The translations under genes and the position numbers were made by a program. Positions 12,147-21,967 of a DNA stretch of 64,000 nucleotides are shown here, one piece after another. Below the pieces are notes generated by a model. The model had not been told where the DNA came from, searched no databases, and worked only from the letters and a program-made list of their open reading frames with translations. Source of the stretch: Zopfochytrium polystomum (Eukaryota; Chytridiomycota; Chytridiomycetes; Chytridiales; Chytridiaceae); contig JAIVFJ010000024.1 of the NCBI GenBank assembly GCA_025765615.1, positions 1 through 64,000 on the forward strand, written 5' to 3'. Numbering within the stretch: position 1 is the first letter of the stretch; every line of letters starts with the position of its first letter.

Positions 12147-12150
<4 letters not shown>

Positions 12151-12187
<37 letters not shown>
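12151..12187. repeat. T37 homopolymer 3' of BCAT
   Basis: A run of 37 T begins 92 nt after the BCAT stop codon. Confidence 0.95.
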
Positions 12188-12489
12188 CGCCGCCTCTCGC
12201 GTGCCAGACGGGCTGCTTTCTTCTTTCTCCGCCTCTTTTTTCTTTCCCACCATGGTCCGTTTTGACGCACGGCGTCGATCGCTTTGCCGCCCCCTTTCCC
12301 GAGGTCAACACCTATAGGGATCTGTTCCATCAAAAAAAAAAATATATACGTTGAAACGACCGACTCGGGTGGGTTTTATACAACAGCAAACAACAACCAG
12401 GCAACTTCGTTTCATTGTGTGCGGCGAACCCTCTTCCTTCGTTCGACGTGAACCCGTTCCCTGCAAATTCGGCTGTAAATAGCTTATCC

Positions 12490-12972
12490 TGCGACAAAGT
12501 GATGACGATCCCGCCTGCTGCTATGGTATTGGCGTCGGCTCCCTCTTCGTGTCGCGTTCGATGTGGGGCGGCTGACGGTTGGCGCTGTTTCCCGTCGCCG
12601 CCTTTCTCTGCGTCGACCTACCACTTCCACGGCCTATTGTCCTTGGCAGCACTGCCACCCGCGAAGGCTGAGATCTGCGCCTACTGCGCTACCTTGACCT
12701 GGCTGTGCGCGACAAGGTCACTCACTACGACACCAACGACCTTACGGTCATGGTGCACCAGGCAGCCACAGCCGCTACCCGCACCTATTGCTGCTAACCT
12801 CATCAATCATGTAGCGTCACACACCATGTTGATTATAGCGCTGTGTTGGACAAAGCGCTCGGTCAGGGGGGCTATGAAGGCGCGATGATGAATAAACACT
12901 TGCCAGCTGATGTTGTGACAGCACTTCAAATCCCAACTTTTGTTTTTGGCTCTCAACCGGTCGAAGCATAGT
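12490..12972 (+). pseudogene. Possible degraded or intron-broken coding frame
   Basis: A single plus-strand frame gives segments such as RYLDLAVRDKVTHYDTNDLT (about 12684-12743) and VDYSAVLDKALGQGGYEG (about 12828-12881). These are separated by in-frame TGA, TGA and TAA and closed by TAG near 12970. GCTAAC followed by TGTAG near 12793-12813 looks like an intron end, so an unannotated short gene with introns is the alternative. No family was recognised. The competing ORF at 12415-12888 is Cys/Pro/Thr-rich and looks like a shadow. Confidence 0.25.
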
Positions 12973-13069
12973 CGATTCGACTGCAGGACGGAGTCGTGTC
13001 GCGTGGGCGAAGGTGCGGAATCGAGCAAGTTTTTGAATGCTCCCGACCCTCTTTTCTTTTTTTCTTTCT

Positions 13070-13100
<31 letters not shown>

Positions 13101-13142
13101 CTTGTGCCACTCGCACACACACACACACACACGCAACGCATA

Positions 13143-14272
13143 TCACAGCAGGCCTTCCCTCGCCAGCCACGCGCGCGCCATAATGCTGGTCTGCACGGCC
13201 GTGAGCGCCAGGTTCCCTTCGAGGATGATGGCGTCGAGCGCCGCCATCGTGACGCCTGGCACCACCTCCATGCACTCTGCAGTATTGATTGGGTTTGAGC
13301 GCCCCCACAAAGACATCCCAAAAAAAAAAAAAACAAAAAAAAACAACTCCAATCAACTCACCCTCGACGTCCCTTTTCCCCGGCTTGCCGTCCGGCACCG
13401 GATCAACGACCAGGAACGGCGCAAAGCGGTTCGCGCACCACTTGACCTCCATGATGCCGCGGTGGGCGTCGTGCGGCAGCAGCGGCACCCAGCGGCCGCC
13501 CGTCAGCCGGCCTTCCTCGGACAGCTCCATCTGCGCGCACTCGAGCATCGACGCGTGCTTCTTGGGCTCGTAGCCGCCAGAGCTGGTGTTGTTTTTTTGT
13601 TGTTGTTGTTGTTGTTGTTTTTTTGTTGTTTTTTTTTTTTTTTTTTTTTCGCAGTTGAGAAAACAAACATCAAACAGTAGCACAAGACGGCTCACTCACA
13701 ATCCCACTCACATCATGCCGTACCGCACCGAATTGATGCCCTGCATGTACTCGAGCAGCAGCGTGGTAGTCCGCGTCGCGGTGTGATAGACTACACAATT
13801 TTTTTCAGTGAAACGCTGACATCACACGCTGAATGAAAACGCCCCCACCAAACACAACGCAGAAATTCGGAAACGCGGTCGTGACGGCGGGCGGCGGGCC
13901 GACCACGTCCCAGTCGACGACTCTGGCCGCCGGCGCGGCGGCGGCGGCGTCTGTCTCCTCGTCCTGCTGCTGGAGTTGTTGTTCGGGGGGCAAGAGTTCG
14001 CGCGGCATGCGGACGGTGCGGTTCGAGATGGCAATGTAGCGTTTGAAGAGGAGGGACTCTGCGACGACGGGGAAGCCGCGGTCGGCGTGGAGGAGGGCGA
14101 GGAGCGCGGCCGTTGTCGTCGTTGTCGTGGTGGTGGGGTCGGCGGCGGCGGCGGCGGCGGCGGGGGCGGGGTCGGCTGTGGTTGTGGTGGTTGTGGCGGT
14201 GGTGGCGGTGGTATTGCTGTGATCGACGACGACGGGTGCGATCGTCGTCGCGGCGTTCAGCGAGTCCGCCAT
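13143..14272 (-). CDS. Nudix hydrolase family protein
   Basis: Hydrolase of nucleoside-diphosphate-linked compounds; the substrate is not determined. Four exons fit in phase: 14272-13849, 13790-13712, 13582-13362, 13277-13143. The N-terminus is a Thr/Ala-rich low-complexity stretch, followed by FPVVAESLLFKRYIAISNR and WDVVGPP. Beta-strand text FVYHTATRTTTLLLEYMQG leads into the Nudix helix region GGYEPKKHASMLECAQMELS with EEGRL directly after. This matches the ELxEEG core, although the first half of the Nudix box is divergent, so catalytic competence is not certain. MEVKWCANRFAPFLVVDP and a C-terminal helix follow. Similar proteins with FKRYIA and GGYEPKKHA-like motifs occur in plants and microbes. 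Introns contain A/T homopolymers and a CAA repeat (13588-13640). Confidence 0.78.
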
Positions 14273-14457
14273 TTTTTTTTCCCCTTTTTTTTTGTTTCCT
14301 TTTCTCGATCTGTTTGTAATTTTTTTCTCGATTTTCCTATTTTTTCTATCACATAGCTGAGTTTTTCCCTTCTCTTTACTCTTTTAAATTTTTTTTTTTT
14401 TTTTTTTTGTGGTGGTTGAATACCACCCTTTACCCGACTTAGGGTATGTATGTGTGC

Positions 14458-14480
14458 ATGTGTGCATGTGTGTGTGTGTG

Positions 14481-14518
<38 letters not shown>
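14458..14518. repeat. (TG)n microsatellite
   Basis: TG dinucleotides with a few TGCATG interruptions. Confidence 0.95.
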
Positions 14519-14520
<2 letters not shown>

Positions 14521-14698
14521 TGGGCGGCGGTTCGCCAAAGACGCCGCAGTGCAGTTTGTGGGGTTGGAGGGTTTCACTTGTGCCAGGCCACGCCTTCTTC
14601 CCTCCCCTCTTTCCCCCACTCTTTCCTCCTCTTCATCCATTTCTCGGTGAGTTTTTCATGACCTGTCCAAAAACCAGGAAGCTCGCAGCTCGCGCTGG

Positions 14699-14757
14699 TT
14701 TGGTTGGTTTGGTTTGGTTTGGTTTGGTTTGGTTTGGTTTGGTTGGTTGGTTGGTTG
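14699..14757. repeat. GGTTT minisatellite
   Basis: Several tandem GGTTT units pass into GGTT units. It is intergenic with no ORF. Confidence 0.9.
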
Positions 14758-15216
14758 GCTTGTTTGCGTGGGGTTCTTGCTTGCGTCCGGACGAAACCGT
14801 GTTCGAGAGTGCTGGGTGGGTGCTGGGTGGTGGTGCTGGGCTTCGTGGTCTAATACTCTCAGCAGCGTGTGCAGCGTCTGCTGCGGCTGATCACGGGAAT
14901 GTGGCGTGCTTTCCTCTCACTGTCTCACTGTCTGACTGTCTCACTGACTCTGAGGAAGAAACAGAATACGCAGATACGAGAGCAAATGGCCGCAGCAGAG
15001 CGGGAGACAGAGAGACAGAAAAGGCAAAACGTCCGTCCCACCCGCGTGTGTGTGTTGTGTGTGTGTGTGTGTGTGATCGGCGCCCCGATTCCATCCAATT
15101 CTGTCCACACTCTCCCTTTTTTTCCTCCCTGTGCACTCGGCAGCAGCAACCGCGCGGCCTCGCCTCCCCCAGTCTCTCGTTCCCCAAGTTATTCACCCCT
15201 TTGAAGCCGTCCCGTC

Positions 15217-15220
<4 letters not shown>

Positions 15221-15272
<52 letters not shown>

Positions 15273-15282
15273 CACACACACA
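15221..15282 (+). repeat. (CA)n tract in the fungalysin 5' leader
   Basis: About 30 CA units with two CT/CA interruptions lie on the sense strand, ending about 50 nt before ATG 15334. Confidence 0.95.
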
Positions 15283-15333
15283 AGCATACGCATTCGCTCA
15301 TCTTCCCACCACCCACCACCAAAAGTAACAAAA

Positions 15334-18300
15334 ATGAACATTCGGGCCCTCATCGAGGCTGCCGCCTCGTCGCCCTCTTCCCTGGCCGCCGTTTCGCTGT
15401 CGGCCCTGCTGCTGCTGGCATCGCCGGCCGCCGCTTGCTGGCACGACCACCTTCGCCCCGCCGCCGCTGCTGCTTCGTCGGCAAAGGTGCCCGCCCCTGT
15501 GGGTTCGCCCTTTGCTCCCGCCGAGCACACCACCCGCCAGCACTCTGGCATTGGCTTTGGCCCAGATCTCTCGGCCTTTGCCGTCCGCGATCAGTTCCCC
15601 GAGGCCGCGGTCGAGTCGGCGTCGGCCCCTCGCCTCGGTCGTCGGGATGACGGGTCCGCCTTTGATCCCGTCCGCGTCGCTGTGGACTATGCCGTGGCCA
15701 AGGTAACTAACTAACCAACTACCTACTCGTTTGGCTGCACTCCTTTTTTTTTTTCTTTCTGTGCTTGTTTGTTTGTTTGCTCCATTTGAGCTGCGCCTCC
15801 CTGGTACCCATCAGCTGATCATGCTCGACCTTGCACATTAGCTCAATGCTTCGCACTTCAAGCCACCCTCCCGAGACCACAAAATTGTCGTTACCGACTC
15901 TTACACATCCGAACACAATGGTGTGACCCATGTATACCTGATTCAGCAGGTGGACGGCCTCGACGTTGCCAACGCCGTTGCCAACGTCAACATTGGACGC
16001 AACGGCAAGGTCATCTCCTTCCACTCTACCTTTTTCACCGAAGGCTCCCCCGCTTCCTCTCCTGCGCCCTCAAAAGACGTCCCAGTTTTCGTTGAGCAGT
16101 CGGAAGGTTCAAGGCTTGTCCGCCGCGGTGGCGACCTCCCCGCGGACGTGCAAGACTTGATCACCGACATTGGGGAAGTTATGGCCGACGTCGGCGAGAA
16201 GGTTGACCACATTGTAAAGGAGCTCCTCGAGGAGGACGAAGAGGACAGCAGCGACAGTGACGACGAAAAGAAGCGCTCGGGCCACCACAATCGGCACAAG
16301 AAGGATGAAAAGGATCGCAAGAAGCACAAGAAGCACCGTGACGAAACCCCCGAGGAGAGGAAGCTCCGAAAGGCCCTCAAGCGTGCCGCAAAGGAGGCTG
16401 CCCGGCGGGAGCGCTCTGCCAAACAGGCCGGCAGGAATGGCGGCGCCGCGGCGTCCGCGTCGGAACGCCCTCACGACGCAGACTTTATTTCACCGCTCGA
16501 GGCGTTGTCTGCCCTTGCCGACCACCTCGGCCGCGCCGTTGCCATGGAAACCGTTGAGCTGATTCCGTACCACACCTTCAAGCCCAAGACGAGGGATGAT
16601 CCGGACTACCTAATTATTTTGACGGCGGCCTCTGGTGCGGCACCTGGCGGAGACCGCCCAATGTCCCTCTTCTCCGGCGCTGCGGCTGAAGCTGCGGCGG
16701 GTGGAACCGCCAACACCATTCCAGCGAGCCTCAAGTACATTATCAACTCGGCCGGTGACCTTGTCCCCGTTTGGGACCTCAAGCTCGACCTTGGGGATCA
16801 CTGGTTCCACTCTCACATTGACGCCCGCCGCCCCGCTAAAGAAGACAGCAGCGGGAAAGTCATCAGCCTCGTTGACTGGGTGTCCGATGCCAGCTACACT
16901 GTCTACCCGCTCGGCATTAACGACCCGGAATCTGGCTCCCGCTCCACCGTTGTGGACCCTGCGCACACTCTGGCCAGCCCGCTGGGATGGCACAGTCATG
17001 GGGGCAAGAAGCACTTCACGGACACGAGGGGTAACAATGTGTACGCTCAGGAAAACCTGGACGGCCGCAACGAGTGGGAGAACAATGGCCGTCCCGACGG
17101 CGGCAAGTCCCTTTCTTTTGATTTCCCCGTGGACTTGAAGATTGAGCCTTCGGAGTACCTTGACGGAGCAGTTACCAACCTGTTTTACTGGAACAATGCC
17201 ATTCACGGTTAGTATGATCCAATCCACCCAAAAAGAGATGTAGTCTTCGTTGTTCCTTTTTTCTCCTGTTTCCGATTCCAAAAACTCACCTCTTCATTTG
17301 CTCTTTCTGAAACATATGCTATCTCTCAGATCTCTTCTATGTGTACGGCTTCACCGAAAAGGCCGGCAACTTCCAAGAAAACAACCTTGATCGTGGGGGC
17401 AAGGACAAGGATGCGGTTATCGCAAATGCGCAAGATGGTTCTGGATACAACAATGCAAACTTTGCCACTCCTCCAGACGGTTTCCGCGGTCGCATGCGCA
17501 TGTACGTGTGGGACGTCACCGACCCAATGCGGGACGGCGACCTCGAGGGCGGCATCATCATGCACGAGTACGCCCACGGTATTTCGACCCGCCTAACCGG
17601 TGGACCCGCCAACTCTGGATGTCTCGGTTGGGGCGAAGCCGGTGGCATGGGAGAGGGATGGGGAGACTTTTTCGCCACGATCCTTCGCATGACGCCAAAC
17701 TCGACGCGCTCCGACATTTACGGGATGGGCGAGTACGCGAACGGCGGCGACGGAATCCGAAAGTACCGGTACTCGACTTCCCTGGAAGTCAACCCATCCA
17801 CGTACTCGTACGTTGCCAAGCCGGGCTACTGGGGCGTCCACGCCAAGGGCGAGGTTTGGGCCGCCATGCTGTACGAGTACTACTGGGACCTTGTCGACTA
17901 CCACGGATTCAACCCTGACTGGTTCGAAACGGGCCTGACCGAGTCGTCTTCTTCCGAGACGTACCGCGACTTTAGGACCGGTTTGCTGCTGAAGCGCGAC
18001 GGCATTGTCAAGAAGGCGAACAAGGACAAGAAGAAGAAGAAGAAGCCCGTTCCTTCACCTCCCGAGGACCCCGCGCCGCAGCCGGAGCCCGCGCCCGAGC
18101 CCACCCCGTACCCTTACGGCGGTAACGTGCTCGCGCTGCAGCTCGTTGTCGACGGTCTGAAGCTCCAGCCGTGCACGCCGTCCTTCGTGGACGCCCGCGA
18201 CGCCATTCTCTCTGCGGACGACGCACTGACGGGCGGCGAAAACAAGTGCATCATTTGGAAGTCGTTTGCCAAGCGCGGCCTCGGGCTGAGCGCTGCCTCG

Positions 18301-18372
18301 GGCGGACGGGACGGGTTCGACGTCCCCCTCGCCTGCGCGGACGGTGACGGCGACGACGACAGCGAGCTGTGA
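15334..18372 (+). CDS. Secreted fungalysin-type metallopeptidase (M36)
   Basis: Extracellular zinc endopeptidase of the fungalysin family. Exons: 15334-15702, 15842-17207, 17330-18372. A signal peptide ([15 protein letters not shown]) is followed by an FTP-like propeptide ([37 protein letters not shown]). The catalytic domain carries the HExxH motif ([19 protein letters not shown]) and the downstream third-ligand region GEGWGDFF. Two features are unusual. One is a Lys/Asp/Glu-rich insert between propeptide and catalytic domain (about 16230-16430, [20 protein letters not shown]). The other is a KKKKKKP plus Pro/Glu-rich linker (about 18020-18110) before the terminal helices, which end in an acidic tail. 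M36 peptidases are commonly expanded in chytrid fungi (family knowledge); a nutritional or host-interaction role is inference. Confidence 0.94.
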
Positions 18373-19140
18373 GGATTGGTGGTGATGTCAACATTTGCTG
18401 GATGAGTTGCAGCCAGGGACTTTTTTTTTTCTTTTTTTTTTTCTTTCCTCGTTATTTGCAGTGACACTCGTTCCATGTGTTTTCAAATGACCCGGGTTAA
18501 TGTGATTTTTTCTTGTTTAAATCTCTCCAGTCGGAGCCTCAGTACTCATTCCCGTCTAACCTCTTTCGGACCACACCCCATCTTTTTTTTTGCTGTCAGA
18601 CTGGACTTTCCACTTTCTTTCCGTCGTCGCCGCCCCTCCCCTTCATGGTCTTTACTTTCATTTCCCCCCCTTGCCTGCCACAGCCTTCCACCCTTCGTTG
18701 GCCTGGCTGTCTCTTTATTCCAGGTGGCTTGTGGTGGTCAAGTCCTTTGGGAAAGGTTTTGCAGCGTGTTATGCAGGGCTTCTTGTTTTCTTGCTGGTGC
18801 TGCCGCTGCTTTTTTCGAAGAGCCTGCAAAGCATGAAGGAGAACAAGAACGAAATGACACGTAACCCCTTCGGTGCAATTACGATGGCGGCCTGATTGAT
18901 TGCCCTGCCTTCCTGCGTCCTTCTGGGCATGTGCTGCCGAAAGGCGGACTCCTGTATAAAAAGAAAGCAACAACAGGACAATAACAGGAAAGAGGGAAAA
19001 CCTTCAAGCCAGCAACAAGGACCTTCTGTCCTGTCCCTGTCCGTGTCCGGACGCTGGAGCTATTTTGGAAGGAAGGAGCAAGCGCGCCCGAATCGCCCAC
19101 GGCCGCACAGACCGCAGCGTCAACAATACATACTTTCCAT
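18373..19140. other. Intergenic: fungalysin 3' region and TDP1 upstream region
   Basis: T runs at 18421-18444 follow the fungalysin stop. The remainder is mixed sequence with no supported ORF. The TDP1 transcript may start near 18950-19100. Confidence 0.5.
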
Positions 19141-20544
19141 ATGCTCAACGGCCTCCCCGATCGCAAGAAGCTGGAGCAGGAGCGGCTAGCCCGCGTCGCC
19201 GCCGCCGCCGCCGCCGCCGCGGCTGCATCGTCGGCCTCATCCGCATTGGTGTCCGCTCACCGCCCCGTCGTCATGACCGCTACCACCACCACCAAGCCCT
19301 CCGCCACAAACACGACCACAACAACCCGCGCCGCCGCCGCCGCCGCCGTCGAGGGCTCCTTCAAGCGCCCGCGCGGCGCACCCAGCAGCCCCAACAACAA
19401 CAACAACAACGACGACGACGACGACGACGGCGACGCCCGGCGCCGCCGGCCCCGGACGGAAGTAGAATCCGCGCCTCTGGCACCGTCGTCGTCGTCACAA
19501 TCCGCATCCACAGCCGCCCCAAAGCGGCCCACCGCGGCGCCCACCTCCTCCTCCTCCACCTCCACCACCTCCACCTCCTTCTCCACAGCCTCCACCGCCT
19601 ACGCCTACGCCTCCCCCGCCTCCACGTCCGCCCTCTCCCCGCTCTACCTCGGCGGCCACCTCGCCCTCACGTCCCCTCCATCGTCCCACTCGCCGCTCCC
19701 GTCCGTGACCCTCGACGCGCTGCTGCAGCGCGCGCACCTGCAGCGGTGCGTGCTGGCCACGTTCCAGCTGGACCACGCGTGGCTGGTCGACCGCGTTGGC
19801 GACGACGTGCCGATGTATTTGGTGCTGCCGCGGCCGGGGGGGCGTGGAGGCGGCGGTGGCGGTGGCGGTGGGGATGGTGGTGGTGGAGGGGACGGGGGTG
19901 GGATGGAGGCGGAGGTGGTGGTGGTGGGGAGGCGGTTGCGGGTTGTTTAGTTGAGTGTAGTTGTGTGTGTGTTTTTTTTTTGTTTTTTTTTGTGGGTGTG
20001 TGTGTGCTATGTGGCGAAGGCCCCCACTAACGAACTGACTCCTCTCTCTCACACCCGCGCACCGCAAATGCATGGAACCCCCCTCCCCAGCCCAAAGATG
20101 AAGTCGCCCGGAGTCGGCTGCATGCACGTCAAGCTGCTGCTGCTGTGGTTCCCTTCGTTCCTGCGCGTCGTGGTGACGTCGGCGAACCTCGTGCCGTACG
20201 ACTGGGACGGCACGCTCGAGAACGTGGCGTACGTCGAGGACTTTCCGCGCATCGTTCCTCGGCGGAGAGGGGCACAAGACGACTACGACGAAACCGACGA
20301 CGACGGCGACGACGACAAGGACGGCGGCGGCGGAAACCCGCCGCTCGACGCGACGGCGAGAGAGTTCCGCGACGACCTGGGCTGGGTGCTGGACGAGATG
20401 GGGTGCCCTGGGGACGTGGCGCGCGCGGTTGTGCGGGACTTTGACTTTTCGAGGACGCAGGTACCCTTTAACCCTTTCTTTTTCATGTTTGGTGTGTACG
20501 TGTTCTTTAGGTTGAGCCGCCACCGTCTGACGAAAACCCACAAT

Positions 20545-20579
<35 letters not shown>

Positions 20580-21696
20580 ACTGGAACACACTCCACCAGG
20601 CCAGCCTTGTGTGTTCCAAGCCGGGCGCGCACACCGCCGACAGCAGGCACCGCTTCGGACAGCTGCGGCTGGCCGCGATCGCGCGAAGGACGTTTGGCGC
20701 TGCGGCGTGGTCGCAGCGGGACCGCGTCGAGCTGACGTGCATGGTAAAAAAAAAAAAAAATGCGGGTGGTGGGGTGCCAACGGATTGGGATTTTTCAAGT
20801 TTGACACCCTTTCCCCCACCACACCCGGCCAATAGACGTCCAGCCTCGGGGCGCTGAAGCGAGAGTGGGTGGACGGCTTTGTCGCGAATGCGGTGGGAGG
20901 CGGCGGCGGGCCGTCGAGCGGCCGGACCAAGACGAAGGCGGCGAACACGCCGGGCGCGTCGGACGTGCAGGTGGTGTTTCCGAGCAAGGCGACCGTGGCG
21001 GCGTCGCGGGGCGGCGTGGATGTAAGGATGCCTTTCTTTATTTTTATTTTTTTCTTCTTCTTCCTCCGTTTCCCACCACCACACGGCTCGCTTACCCTGC
21101 CTGCCTTCTGCTGGCGTACCGCGCGCGCACGCGCAGAGCGCCGGCACGATCACGTGGAACAGGCGCATGTGGGAGGCGTCGACGTGCAAGGACATGCTGC
21201 GGGACTGCCACCTCCTCCACCGGCCGCGCGCGCTGTCGCACTCCAAGGTATCTGGCGCACCCCTATTTTTCGCATTTTATACCCCCCTGCCCCATCCCAT
21301 ACATCGCACATCCCCATTTCCTCCCAGATCATCATTTGCACAAAGAACGGCGACGACGGCTGGTTCTACTGCGGGAGTCACAATTTCACGCAGTCGGCGT
21401 GGGGCACCGTGCCGGCGGTGAAGAAGGACAGGATCACGATAAGCAACTGGGAGCTGGGAGGTGCGTATTGTTTTTTGTGGGTCGTTCTGTCTTCGTGTCG
21501 CGGACCGTGTATTTTCTTGTGTGTGACTGCTTTATTGTGGTGCTAGACACCTTATGAGTTTTTATTTACTCCTGTTCTTCATGTTGTTTTTAAAGTCGTT
21601 CTGCCCTTTCCGCTCTTTGGGCTCATCCCGTTCAAAACGCCGCTGCAGAAGATGGTCGGCGAGCCGCACTTTGTGCAGTGGGGTGGCGGGCAGTGA
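19141..21696 (+). CDS. TDP1: Tyrosyl-DNA phosphodiesterase 1
   Basis: Phospholipase-D-superfamily repair enzyme that removes trapped topoisomerase I and other 3' adducts from DNA in the nucleus. The N-terminus is a long Ala/Ser/Thr-rich tail with poly-Asp and basic patches (19141-19690), then LQRCVLATFQLDHAWLVDRV. After an intron in the Gly-rich part (about 19850-20080), the first catalytic motif appears as GCMHVKLLLLWF (His-Lys), followed by LRVVVTSANLVPYDWDG. Further exons: 20600-20743 (VCSKPGAH), 20836-21021 (SSLGALKREWVDGF), 21137-21247 (ending HSK), 21328-21460 and 21596-21696. The second motif HSK with IIICTKNGDDGWFYCGSHNF is split across exons at HSK. The C-terminus is LPFPLFGLIPFKTPLQ. 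Both HKN-type motifs are intact. The exact start of the GCMHVK exon is not fixed. Confidence 0.92.
20546..20578. repeat. A33 homopolymer in a TDP1 intron
   Basis: A run of 33 A on the sense strand lies just before the 3' splice site at about 20599. Confidence 0.95.
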
Positions 21697-21967
21697 CGTT
21701 GGAGAGGTGCCGAAGAAGTGCGGAATATCGATTATATGTTGGTCACAAACCCCCTGATAGGCTCGTTAAAGAATCACAGCTTGCACCCGCCTCTTGTCGT
21801 ACCTGGTTTCCATTTCTTCTTGAAAGCTTGGCAGGTGGTCTCGCAGGCGGGAGACGATTCCAGAATCTCCTTCGTCATGGAAAACAAGGCGAGGCAGGGG
21901 AGACAGCAACAAACACAAGAAACAGACGGCAGAGCAACTTAACAGCGGCTATCCTCCTTTACCCCAC

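Larger units (their letters stand above)
12060..13142. other. Intergenic between BCAT and Nudix genes (convergent)
   Basis: Contains T37 at 12151-12187 and T29 at 13072-13100, both 3' of genes, plus a short (CA)n near 13116-13131. One plus-strand frame between 12490 and 12975 reads protein-like but has in-frame stops (separate entry). Confidence 0.6.
14273..15333. promoter_or_regulatory. Divergent intergenic region, Nudix / fungalysin
   Basis: A 1.06-kb spacer built largely of simple repeats: T runs (14274-14410), (TG)n at 14458-14518, a GGTTT/GGTT minisatellite at 14699-14757, and (CA)n at 15221-15282 only about 50 nt upstream of the fungalysin ATG. No ORF with protein-like composition was found. 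Confidence 0.6.

Noticed and set aside
11046..12311. 421-codon minus-strand ORF antisense to BCAT
   Set aside because: The plus strand encodes an intact aminotransferase with its catalytic Lys motif; the antisense frame is Arg/His-rich, typical of GC-rich shadows.
12415..12888. 158-codon plus-strand ORF starting MCAANPLPSF
   Set aside because: Composition is Cys/Pro/Thr-rich with no recognisable motif, and another frame in the same place reads more like protein.
14409..15650. 414-codon ORF covering the Nudix/fungalysin spacer
   Set aside because: Built from TG, GGTTT and CA repeats; it overlaps the genuine fungalysin exon in another frame.
19495..21246. 583-codon minus-strand ORF antisense to TDP1
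   Set aside because: It overlaps TDP1 exons with both catalytic motifs on the plus strand and runs through introns and poly-A; it is a shadow of GC-rich coding sequence.
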